Part shown: positions 1-5,572 of the stretch, piece by piece
How positions within the stretch are numbered: position 1 is the first letter of the stretch
Layout of the letters: each line of letters starts with the position of its first letter
Assembly: GCA_021777285.1 (NCBI GenBank)
Contig: JAJYDR010000124.1
Coordinates: 1-6,295 of the forward strand
DNA length: 6,295 nt
Reading direction: 5' to 3'
Origin: Actinomycetes bacterium
GTDB lineage: Bacteria > Actinomycetota > Acidimicrobiia > Acidimicrobiales > RAAP-2
Translations under genes and position numbers: made by a program
The notes under the pieces: generated by a model
Database searches by the model: none
What the model was told of the DNA's origin: nothing
What the model saw: only the letters and a program-made list of their open reading frames with translations

Positions 1-17
1 ACGTGGGACGGTGCTCG

Positions 18-101
18 CTAACCGCGGCCGCAGTTCGGCTTCTTGCCGTGGTTAGCCTTCTTCTTGGCGCGTAACTTGCGCTTCACGGTCCGCTTCGACA
101 T
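18..101 (-). CDS. Small basic protein, probable ribosomal protein bL37
   Basis: A 27-residue reading frame starts at the ATG at 101 and ends with TAG at 18-20. Twelve of the 27 residues are Lys or Arg. The C-terminal part reads KANHGKKPN, which from memory closely matches the KANHGKRPN-type ending of bL37, the roughly 24-residue protein found in the large subunit of mycobacterial ribosomes. If correct, it binds 23S rRNA as a structural extra of actinobacterial 50S subunits. The last four residues (CGRG) extend past the usual end. There is no Shine-Dalgarno; a -10-like hexamer lies eight bases before the ATG, so the mRNA may be leaderless. It diverges from rsmI. The family call rests on motif memory, not alignment, and gene callers would usually skip it for its size. 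Confidence 0.75.
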   Translation of the reverse strand: MSKRTVKRKLRAKKKANHGKKPNCGRG

Positions 102-109
102 AGGGGACA

Positions 110-140
110 ATCGTAGTACGGACAGGGACCCGGTAGCCAA
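110..140 (-). promoter_or_regulatory. Candidate promoter for the bL37-like gene (leaderless)
   Basis: Read on the minus strand, a -10-like TACGAT lies at 110-115 and a weak -35-like TTGGCT at 135-140, with a 19-base spacer. Eight bases separate the -10 from the ATG at 101, so transcription would start at or next to the first base of the start codon. This fits leaderless initiation, which is common in actinobacteria. The -10 has the TANNNT pattern; the -35 is poor and the spacer longer than ideal. Confidence 0.4.
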
Positions 141-142
141 AC

Positions 143-147
143 GGAGG
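143..147 (+). promoter_or_regulatory. Shine-Dalgarno of rsmI
   Basis: GGAGG is followed by a seven-base gap and then the ATG at 155. This ideal spacing decides the rsmI start over the second in-frame ATG at 167. Confidence 0.8.
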
Positions 148-154
148 CGGATCG

Positions 155-1015
155 ATGCAAGTACCAATGGGCGGTCCCGGTGAATTCGTGGTCGTCGCGA
201 CGCCGATTGGGAACCTCGAGGACCTGAGCCCGAGGGCGCGGGCGGTGTTGGCGAGTGCCGACGTCGTCTACTGCGAGGACACCCGGCGAACGCGGGTCCT
301 GTTCAGCGCGTTCGGTCTCACCCCGCGCGGTCGACTGCGCTCGCTGCGTGAGCACAACGAGATGACCGAGAGCGTCGAGGTGGTCGAGCAGGTCTCGGCG
401 GGGGCGGTCGTCGCGCTCGTGAGTGACGCCGGGACTCCCGGGATCAGCGACCCTGGGCGACGCGTCGTCGCGGCCGTCGCCGAGGCGGGGTTGCGGGTCA
501 CGACGACGCCGGGGCCGAGCGCAGTGGTGGCGGCGCTGTCGGTGAGCGGCCTTGACACCGAGCGTTTCGTGATGGAGGGCTTCGTGCCGCGCCGCAGTGG
601 GGACCGTCGGACCCGATTCGCCCAGTGGGCCACCGAGGCGCGAACGATCGTCTTTTACGAGTCGCCCCAGCGCCTCGTTGCGACATTGGGCGAACTCGCC
701 GAGCTGTTCGGCGACCGCCGGGTCGTGGTCGCCCGTGAACTGACCAAGCTGCACGAGGAGCTCGTGCGCGGCGCGCTGCGCGAGGTCGCCGGACGCTGGG
801 CCGAGGGGGAGGTGCGCGGTGAAGTGGTCGTCGTCCTCGAAGGTGCCGCGCCCGCGGCGATTCCCGAAACGGCGGTTCGCGAGGCCCTCGAGCGCCGTCT
901 CGGCGCGGGCGAGACCGTGCGCGATGCCGTCAGCGCCGTCGCTGACGAGTTGCGCGTGGCGCACCGGATCGCCTACGACGTGGCGCTGCGGATCCGTTCG
1001 GAGCGGGGTGCCTGA
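155..1015 (+). CDS. rsmI: 16S rRNA (cytidine(1402)-2'-O)-methyltransferase RsmI
   Basis: RsmI transfers a methyl group from S-adenosylmethionine to the 2'-OH of C1402 of 16S rRNA in the 30S subunit, next to the P-site codon. The 286-residue product has the usual family length and belongs to the tetrapyrrole-methylase fold. Visible landmarks are VATPIGNLEDLSPRA (residues 14-28), CEDTR (40-44), the SAM-binding loop SDAGTPGISDPG (90-101), TTPGPSA (117-123), FVPRR (143-147), FYESPQR (167-173) and ARELTKLHEE (193-202). No key motif is missing. The start at 155 is fixed by a good Shine-Dalgarno; residues 1-10 are a short extension before the first beta strand. The gene diverges from the bL37-like gene and ends 17 bases before metG. 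I found no convincing promoter for it in the 53-base divergent gap, so it may start inside the opposing microgene. Confidence 0.97.
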   Translation: MQVPMGGPGEFVVVATPIGNLEDLSPRARAVLASADVVYCEDTRRTRVLFSAFGLTPRGRLRSLREHNEMTESVEVVEQVSAGAVVALVSDAGTPGISDPGRRVVAAVAEAGLRVTTTPGPSAVVAALSVSGLDTERFVMEGFVPRRSGDRRTRFAQWATEARTIVFYESPQRLVATLGELAELFGDRRVVVARELTKLHEELVRGALREVAGRWAEGEVRGEVVVVLEGAAPAAIPETAVREALERRLGAGETVRDAVSAVADELRVAHRIAYDVALRIRSERGA

Positions 1016-1026
1016 CTCGTTACGCT
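997..1026 (+). promoter_or_regulatory. Candidate promoter for metG (leaderless)
   Basis: A -35-like TTCGGA (997-1002) and a -10-like TACGCT (1021-1026) are separated by 18 bases. The metG ATG follows six bases after the -10, so the transcript would start at the start codon. No Shine-Dalgarno is present in the 17-base gap. The -35 lies inside the 3' end of rsmI. Read-through from rsmI is also possible. Confidence 0.45.
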
Positions 1027-1032
1027 GGTCGG

Positions 1033-2565
1033 ATGGGTCGTTTCTACATCACCACGCCGATTTACTACGTGAATGACGCCCCGCACGTCGGTCACGCGTA
1101 CACGACCCTCAACGCCGACGCGCTGGCGCGATGGCACCGGCTGAACGGTGACGAGACGCTCTTCTTGACGGGCACCGACGAGCACGGCCAGAAGGTGGCC
1201 GACGCCGCCGCGAAACACGAGATGACGCCCCAGGCCTGGACCGACAGGACCTCGGCGCGGTTCCGCGAGGCCTGGGACGCGCTCGACGTGAGCTACGACG
1301 ACTTCATCCGCACCACCGAGCCCCGTCATTACGAGAGCGTCCAGAAGTTCCTCGGCGCCATCTACGAGAACGGCTACATCTACAAGGGCGTGTACCAGGG
1401 CCTCTACTGCGTGAGCTGTGAGGACTACTACACGATCGAGGCGAGCGATAACGGGAACTGCCCGATCCACGGACGGCCCCTGACCGAGATGGAAGAGGAG
1501 AACTGGTTCTTTCGGCTCTCCGCCTTCGAGGACCAGCTGCTCGCCTACTACGACGCCCACCCTGGGTTCGTCACGCCCGAGACCAAGCGCAACGAGGCCT
1601 ACTCGTTCATCAAGGGCGGCCTGCGTGACATCTCGATAACGCGAACCTCGATCGCCTGGGGCGTGCCGGTGCCCTGGGACGAACGCCACGTCTTCTACGT
1701 CTGGTACGACGCGCTGATTAACTACCTCACGGCGATCGGCTACGGCCGTGACGACGACCGGGTCGCGACGTGGTGGCCGTCGTCGCACCACCTCATCGGC
1801 AAGGAGATAATCCGATTCCACTGCGTGTGGTGGCCCGCCATGTGCATGGCGGCGGGCCTTGAACCACCGAGCCACGTTCAGGTCCACGGGTGGCTGCTCG
1901 TGGGCGGTCAGAAGCTCTCCAAGACGATGGCCGCCGAGGGTGGCGTCAAGCTCACCGACATCGCCCCGGTCACCTTGACCGAGGAGTTCGGGGTGGACCC
2001 GTTGCGCTACTACCTGTTGCGCGAGACGGCCCTCGGCAACGACGGCGAGTTCTCCTACGAGGGCATCACGCATCGTTACAACACCGACCTCGCGAACAAC
2101 CTCGGCAACCTGGTGGCCCGCGTCGCGACCGTGGTCGGCTCAAAGTGCGCCGGCGTCGCGCCGGCCCCGGACCCGACCTCGGAGCTGCGCCTAACCGCCG
2201 AGGCGTCGGTCGAGGCTGCGGTCTCGGCCTGGGAGCACTTCGCGCCCAACGGCGCCCTCGAGGCCACGTGGGGACTCATCGGCGCGACCAACGCCTACCT
2301 CGAGCGGCACACGCCGTGGAAGATGACACCGGGGGAGTCGGTCGAACGCGTGCTCGGTGACGCGCTCGAGGTCATCAGGCTCGTCGCGGTCCTCGTGTCA
2401 CCAGCGATGCCGAGTGTCGCCACCGAACTGTGGCGTCGGCTCGGCCTGGCGGGCGCACCCACCGACTTACCGGCGCGCGAGAGCTTGCGCTGGGGACGCT
2501 ACCCCGGTGGGATCGCCATTGAGAAGGGCGTGCCGCTCTTTCCGCGGATCAACGAGGCGCGATGA
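1033..2565 (+). CDS. metG: Methionyl-tRNA synthetase
   Basis: This cytoplasmic class I synthetase charges tRNA-Met and initiator tRNA with methionine using ATP. The 510-residue product has the HIGH-type motif HVGH at residues 18-21 and the KMSKS-type motif KLSKT at 294-298. A single zinc knuckle is built from C126, C129, C143 and H146 (CVSCE, then CPIHG), followed by EEENWFFRLS (154-163). An anticodon-binding helical domain fills roughly residues 340-500. There is no C-terminal EMAP-like tRNA-binding domain, so this is the short form. The stretch just after KLSKT (residues 299-320) looks about six residues longer than in family members I recall. The start at 1033 gives the canonical N-terminus with FYITTPIYY and is probably leaderless. 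The stop overlaps the tatD start by ATGA, so tatD is translationally coupled. Confidence 0.98.
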   Translation: MGRFYITTPIYYVNDAPHVGHAYTTLNADALARWHRLNGDETLFLTGTDEHGQKVADAAAKHEMTPQAWTDRTSARFREAWDALDVSYDDFIRTTEPRHYESVQKFLGAIYENGYIYKGVYQGLYCVSCEDYYTIEASDNGNCPIHGRPLTEMEEENWFFRLSAFEDQLLAYYDAHPGFVTPETKRNEAYSFIKGGLRDISITRTSIAWGVPVPWDERHVFYVWYDALINYLTAIGYGRDDDRVATWWPSSHHLIGKEIIRFHCVWWPAMCMAAGLEPPSHVQVHGWLLVGGQKLSKTMAAEGGVKLTDIAPVTLTEEFGVDPLRYYLLRETALGNDGEFSYEGITHRYNTDLANNLGNLVARVATVVGSKCAGVAPAPDPTSELRLTAEASVEAAVSAWEHFAPNGALEATWGLIGATNAYLERHTPWKMTPGESVERVLGDALEVIRLVAVLVSPAMPSVATELWRRLGLAGAPTDLPARESLRWGRYPGGIAIEKGVPLFPRINEAR

Positions 2566-3350
2566 CCTACTGGACTGACGCGCACTGCCATCTCCAGGAC
2601 CAGTTCATGGGCGAGGGGGGCGAGGACGCGGTGCGCGCCACCCTCGAGCGCGCGATCGCGGGTGGCGTGAACCGCGTCGTGGTGATCGGCACCGACGCGG
2701 CGAACTCGGCGGAGGCGCTGGCGATGACCACACTGGAGGCGCCGGTCGAGGTCTACGCCGTGGTCGGTCTGCACCCCCACGATTCGACCCAGAACCTCGG
2801 CGACGTGGCCGCGCTCGCGCGCTCGAAGCACCCCAAGCTCGTCGGCATCGGTGAGACGGGACTCGACTACTTCTACGAGCACGCCCCCCGCGTCGATCAG
2901 CGCCGGGCCTTCGCCGAGCAGATCGCGCTTGCCCACGAGCTCGACCTCGCGCTGGTCATCCACGCGCGCGACGCGTTTGACGACCTGTTCGAGATACTCG
3001 GTCGCGAGGGCGTGCCGCCACGGACGGTGATCCACTGCTTCACCGGAAACACCGAGGACGCTGCGGGGTGCCTCGAGCTCGGCTGTGACATCTCGGTCGC
3101 CGGGGTCGTTACCTTCAAGAACGCCGACGTACTGCGTGAGGCGGTGTGCACGGTGCCCCTCGAACGCCTGCATGTCGAGACCGATAGCCCCTTCCTCGCC
3201 CCGGTTCCTCACCGAGGACGGCCCAACGAGCCGGTCCACGTCGCGGTGGTCGGCGAGTACGTCGCCTCGCTGCGAGGTGAAGAAAGTTCAGTGTTTCGTC
3301 GTCAGACGGCCGCCAACACGGCTCGACTCTTTCGGCTTCCCGCTCAATAA
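2562..3350 (+). CDS. tatD: TatD-family metal-dependent deoxyribonuclease
   Basis: TatD proteins are TIM-barrel metallohydrolases; characterised members are metal-dependent DNA exonucleases linked to DNA repair and degradation. The 262-residue product has the usual length and a complete metal site: H8 and H10 in DAHCHLQ, E98 in GETGLDY, H134 in VIHARDA, H158 in IHCFTG, and D208 in ETDSPFLAP. The gene starts inside the metG stop codon (ATGA, 2562-2565), with a weak GAGG at 2554-2557 only four bases before the start, so translation is probably coupled to metG. It ends with tandem stops TAA TAG (3348-3353). The metG-tatD pairing is typical of actinobacteria and many firmicutes. The exact physiological substrate cannot be read from sequence. 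Confidence 0.95.
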   Translation: MTYWTDAHCHLQDQFMGEGGEDAVRATLERAIAGGVNRVVVIGTDAANSAEALAMTTLEAPVEVYAVVGLHPHDSTQNLGDVAALARSKHPKLVGIGETGLDYFYEHAPRVDQRRAFAEQIALAHELDLALVIHARDAFDDLFEILGREGVPPRTVIHCFTGNTEDAAGCLELGCDISVAGVVTFKNADVLREAVCTVPLERLHVETDSPFLAPVPHRGRPNEPVHVAVVGEYVASLRGEESSVFRRQTAANTARLFRLPAQ

Positions 3351-3360
3351 TAGTCGTTTA

Positions 3361-3386
3361 TCAGGTTAGATAAGAGGGGAACCTGA
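3361..3386. repeat. Inverted repeat downstream of tatD
   Basis: TCAGGTT (3361-3367) and AACCTGA (3380-3386) form a perfect seven-base inverted repeat around a 12-base purine-rich loop. It begins ten bases after the tatD stop and ends five bases before a -35-like hexamer at 3392. No T-tract follows, so it is a poor classical intrinsic terminator. It could be a weak terminator, an mRNA 3'-end hairpin, or an operator for the next gene. An alternative pairing (GGGGAACC at 3376-3383 with GGTT at 3389-3392 and CCCC at 3403-3406) would exclude this hairpin. Confidence 0.5.
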
Positions 3387-3391
3387 CCGGT

Positions 3392-3420
3392 TTGCCTTTC
3401 AGCCCCCGCTTGCCTAGCGT
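3392..3420 (+). promoter_or_regulatory. Candidate promoter of the PASTA/RlpA-like gene
   Basis: TTGCCT (3392-3397) and TAGCGT (3415-3420) are separated by 17 bases, the optimal sigma-70-type spacing. Predicted transcription would begin near 3427, leaving a leader of about 40 bases that contains a strong Shine-Dalgarno at 3455-3460. This is the best-spaced promoter in the window. It would let the envelope gene, ksgA and ispE be transcribed separately from metG-tatD. Confidence 0.5.
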
Positions 3421-3454
3421 TGTGCCGGGCGCATCGACGGCCCGCAGTCCTGGC

Positions 3455-3460
3455 GGAGGG
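3455..3460 (+). promoter_or_regulatory. Shine-Dalgarno with no conventional start at the right distance
   Basis: GGAGGG is the strongest ribosome-binding sequence upstream of the PASTA/RlpA-like gene. Seven bases downstream, in frame with that gene, is CTG at 3468. The only usable conventional in-frame start, GTG at 3489, is 28 bases away. An out-of-frame GTG at 3460 opens a three-codon frame ending in TGA at 3469-3471. The site therefore points to a CTG start, or to a short leader peptide. Confidence 0.55.
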
Positions 3461-3488
3461 TGAACAACTGAGGACATCGAATCGTCGA

Positions 3489-4760
3489 GTGCGTCTGCGC
3501 TCGGCGTTGCTGATGACCGTGGTCGGCCTACTAGGCCTGGCGCCGGTCCTGTATGCGCATCCGGTTGCCGGGGCGGGTGTCAGCCACGCCCCCGTGCGAA
3601 TGCCCAACGTGATCCACTTCGACCAGGCGACGACCGACGCGGCGATGGCGCGGGCCGGTCTCTACTTCCGGGTCAACGGGCCGACCAGTTGGAACGAGGT
3701 CGTCGCCGAGAACCCGAGGCCGGGGACCCTCGTGCCCTGGCACTCGACGGTCGTGCTCGCCACGACCATATCGAGCGCCCCCCAGTCCGGCACGACCGTC
3801 ATGCCCGACGTGCTCTACCGCACGCGCAGCGAAGTCTTCGCGGCGATGGCGCACGCGGGGCTCTACTTCAGCACCCGGGGACCGGCGAACTGGACCATCG
3901 TGGTCTCCCAGGATCCCCGCCCCGGCTCCACGATCGCTGTCCACTCCTCGGTCGTTGTGGTCACCGCCCGCGTGGCCACCACGTCGCCGACCGGCACTAC
4001 CGTCATGCCCGACGTGACGCACCGAGCTCGTGGCGCGGCCTTCACTGCCATGGCCAAGGCCGGGCTGTACTTCACGGTCTCCGGCCCGTCCAACTGGAAT
4101 GTCGTCACCGGCCAACGCCCCGCGCCCGGTACGCACGTCGCGTGGCACTCGACCGTGGCGCTCACCGTCGCGCGCGAGACCGCCCCCACGACGACGACCG
4201 TTCGTGTGAGTGCGCGTACACGGGTCCCGTCGCTCGTCGGGCGAACGCGAGCGGCGGTCATCGCCCTGCTCGCGCGTGTTGGCCTTCGGCTACACCCTCA
4301 GGGCCCCGGCAGCGCCGACGGCACCTGGACCAAGGTGGTCGCCCAGAGCCCGGTACCGGGAACGGTGGTGCGTCGCGGCAGCGTGGTCGTCGTGGACACG
4401 ATGCGCCCGCCCCCGCCGAGTACGACCACGACCAGCGTCACGGTGACAACGTCGCCGGGCGGCTCGTCGACCACGACCACGACGCGACCCACGCCGACCA
4501 CGACGCGACCCGCACCGTCTCGCACGCGCATCGGCGTGGCGACCTGGTACGCCTACATCCCGGGTCAGTGTGCGACGTGGTACCTCCCGCGCGGTACGCG
4601 CATCACGGTTGAGGACCTCGCGACGGGCCGGACAATCGCGTGCGTGGTGACCGACCGACAGGACTACTCGCCCGGACGGGTCGTGGACCTGTCACGGACC
4701 CAGTTCGCCGAGTTGACGCCGCTGTGGCGGGGTGTCGTTCGTGTCAAAGTCTCCTGGTGA
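3489..4760 (+). CDS. Secreted PASTA-repeat protein with C-terminal RlpA-like double-psi beta-barrel domain
   Basis: Probable exported cell-wall protein of 423 residues, numbered from GTG 3489. Residues 1-29 look like a signal peptide: VRLR, a hydrophobic core, then AGA before a likely cleavage site. Four PASTA repeats follow at about 36-92, 103-159, 171-227 and 244-304; this domain binds uncrosslinked peptidoglycan. A Thr/Pro/Ser-rich linker (305-346) leads to an RlpA-like domain (347-423) with GVATWYAY, LPRGTRITVEDLATGR, DR (389-390) and RVVDLSRTQF. C361 and C385 could form a disulfide. RlpA enzymes are lytic transglycosylases acting on stripped glycan strands. Here the catalytic Asp position (D389) is kept, but the His of the AAHRTLP-type motif aligns with T363, so activity is uncertain. 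The gene sits where actinobacteria usually carry rpfB. The start is uncertain: in-frame TTG 3420 overlaps the -10 candidate, and CTG 3468 has the best Shine-Dalgarno. The stop overlaps ksgA. Confidence 0.85.
   Translation: MRLRSALLMTVVGLLGLAPVLYAHPVAGAGVSHAPVRMPNVIHFDQATTDAAMARAGLYFRVNGPTSWNEVVAENPRPGTLVPWHSTVVLATTISSAPQSGTTVMPDVLYRTRSEVFAAMAHAGLYFSTRGPANWTIVVSQDPRPGSTIAVHSSVVVVTARVATTSPTGTTVMPDVTHRARGAAFTAMAKAGLYFTVSGPSNWNVVTGQRPAPGTHVAWHSTVALTVARETAPTTTTVRVSARTRVPSLVGRTRAAVIALLARVGLRLHPQGPGSADGTWTKVVAQSPVPGTVVRRGSVVVVDTMRPPPPSTTTTSVTVTTSPGGSSTTTTTRPTPTTTRPAPSRTRIGVATWYAYIPGQCATWYLPRGTRITVEDLATGRTIACVVTDRQDYSPGRVVDLSRTQFAELTPLWRGVVRVKVSW
3594..4400 (+). repeat. Four tandem PASTA-domain coding repeats
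   Basis: The units lie at about 3594-3764, 3795-3965, 3999-4169 and 4218-4400, with a period of 67 to 73 codons. Units 1-3 share the pattern (V)MP(N/D)V, AMA(R/H/K)AGLYF, GP(T/A/S)(S/N)W and PRPG or PAPG followed by HS(T/S)V. This suggests tandem duplication. Unit 4 differs (VPSLVG, VGLRLHP, a few residues inserted before TW, and RRGSVVVV), and is closer to the canonical PASTA consensus. Confidence 0.8.
4475..4511 (+). repeat. Direct repeat in the Thr/Pro linker
   Basis: GACCACGACGCGACCC occurs perfectly at 4475-4490 and again at 4496-4511, a 21-base period. It encodes repeated TTTRP(T/A)P units of the flexible linker before the RlpA-like domain. The linker is rich in ACC/ACG Thr codons and is a likely site of length change by slippage. 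O-linked glycosylation is possible but not shown by the sequence. Confidence 0.75.
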
Positions 4761-5572
4761 CCCATTCGCGTGCCACGATCAAGGCGTTGCTCGCTGAGCA
4801 CGGGCTCTCCCCGTCGCGCGCACTCGGTCAGAACTTCGTTGCCGACGCCAACACCGTTCGGCGCATCGCCCGACTGGCCGGGGTCGGACCCGGGGACGTC
4901 GTGGTCGAGATCGGGGCGGGACTCGGTTCACTGACCCTCGCCCTCGCCGAGACGGGCGCCGAGGTGGTCGCTATCGAGGTGGACCGTTACCTGATCGAAC
5001 CGCTCCGATCGGTCGTCGATGGCCACGGCATCGTCGTGCACCACCTCGATGCCCTCGAGGCGGACTTCTCGGCGATCACCGGTGGGCGGCCGGCGGTCGT
5101 GGTCGCCAACCTGCCCTACAACGTGGCGACGCCACTCGTGCTTCGCATCCTCGAGACCCAGCCCACGATCAAACGACTGCTCGTCATGGTCCAGCGCGAG
5201 GTCGGCGAGCGACTGGCCGCCTCGGCCGGCGACGAGGCCTACGGCGCGGTGTCGTTGCGCGTCCAGTACTTCGCAGACGCCGCGGTCGTCGGGCGGGTCA
5301 GCCCCAACGTCTTCGTGCCGCGACCGAAGGTTGAGTCCGCACTTGTGTCGGTCGTCCGTCGCGAGGCCGTGCGCGTCGACCCGAGCGTGGTGAGCGAGAC
5401 CGAACTCTTCTCGGTCATCCGCACGGCCTTCGGCCAACGGCGCAAGATGTTGCGTCGATCGTTGGCCGACTGGACCACCGAGGGCGTCTTCGAACGCGCC
5501 CAGGTCGAGGAGACACGCCGGCCCGAGGAGCTGACCTTGGAGGAGTTCGCGCGTCTGGCGGCGTCACGGTGA
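4757..5572 (+). CDS. ksgA: 16S rRNA (adenine(1518)-N6/adenine(1519)-N6)-dimethyltransferase KsgA/RsmA
   Basis: KsgA dimethylates two adjacent adenines (A1518 and A1519) in the 3'-terminal hairpin of 16S rRNA during late 30S assembly. Loss gives kasugamycin resistance in characterised bacteria. The 271-residue product has the full motif set: ALGQNFVAD (22-30), SAM-binding EIGAGLGSLT (51-60), the acidic residue region AIEVDR (72-77), catalytic NLPYNVATP (118-126), and later VMVQREVGER, FVPRPKVESALV and FGQRRKMLRRSL. I chose GTG 4757, which overlaps the preceding stop (GTGA, 4757-4760) and gives the standard N-terminus. A longer frame reaching back to 4640 would lie inside the previous gene. No Shine-Dalgarno precedes the start, which suggests coupling to translation of the PASTA/RlpA-like gene. 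ispE follows with another GTGA overlap. Confidence 0.97.
   Translation: MTHSRATIKALLAEHGLSPSRALGQNFVADANTVRRIARLAGVGPGDVVVEIGAGLGSLTLALAETGAEVVAIEVDRYLIEPLRSVVDGHGIVVHHLDALEADFSAITGGRPAVVVANLPYNVATPLVLRILETQPTIKRLLVMVQREVGERLAASAGDEAYGAVSLRVQYFADAAVVGRVSPNVFVPRPKVESALVSVVRREAVRVDPSVVSETELFSVIRTAFGQRRKMLRRSLADWTTEGVFERAQVEETRRPEELTLEEFARLAASR

Noticed and set aside
83..964. Long open frame (293 codons) on the minus strand opposite rsmI
   Set aside because: It is a shadow of rsmI codon bias with a His/Arg-rich low-complexity product. It also overlaps the bL37-like gene on the same strand in another frame.
973..2073. Long open frame (366 codons) on the minus strand opposite metG and the end of rsmI
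   Set aside because: It lies antisense to a clear MetRS. Its peptide is Arg/Val/Gly-rich without a recognisable domain, and such frames are common opposite high-G+C genes.
2499..3239. Minus-strand open frame of 246 codons opposite tatD
   Set aside because: No recognisable motif, and fully antisense to an intact TatD with all metal ligands.
3361..3386. Classical intrinsic terminator after tatD
   Set aside because: The stem is only seven bases with three or four G:C pairs, the loop is 12 bases, and no T-tract follows. It is kept only as an inverted repeat.
3351..3488. Possible c-di-AMP (ydaO-type) riboswitch, as found before some actinobacterial rpf genes
   Set aside because: The leader from the predicted transcript start is only about 40 bases, and I could not find the conserved ydaO sequence blocks in the 138-base gap.
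3689..4612. Plus-strand open frame of 307 codons overlapping the PASTA/RlpA-like gene in another frame
   Set aside because: The product is Arg/His/Asp-rich with no domain, whereas the chosen frame shows PASTA repeats and an RlpA-like domain.
4640..4756. Upstream extension of ksgA to an earlier start
   Set aside because: The extra 39 residues overlap the envelope gene and do not resemble a KsgA N-terminus. GTG 4757 with the GTGA overlap gives the normal start.
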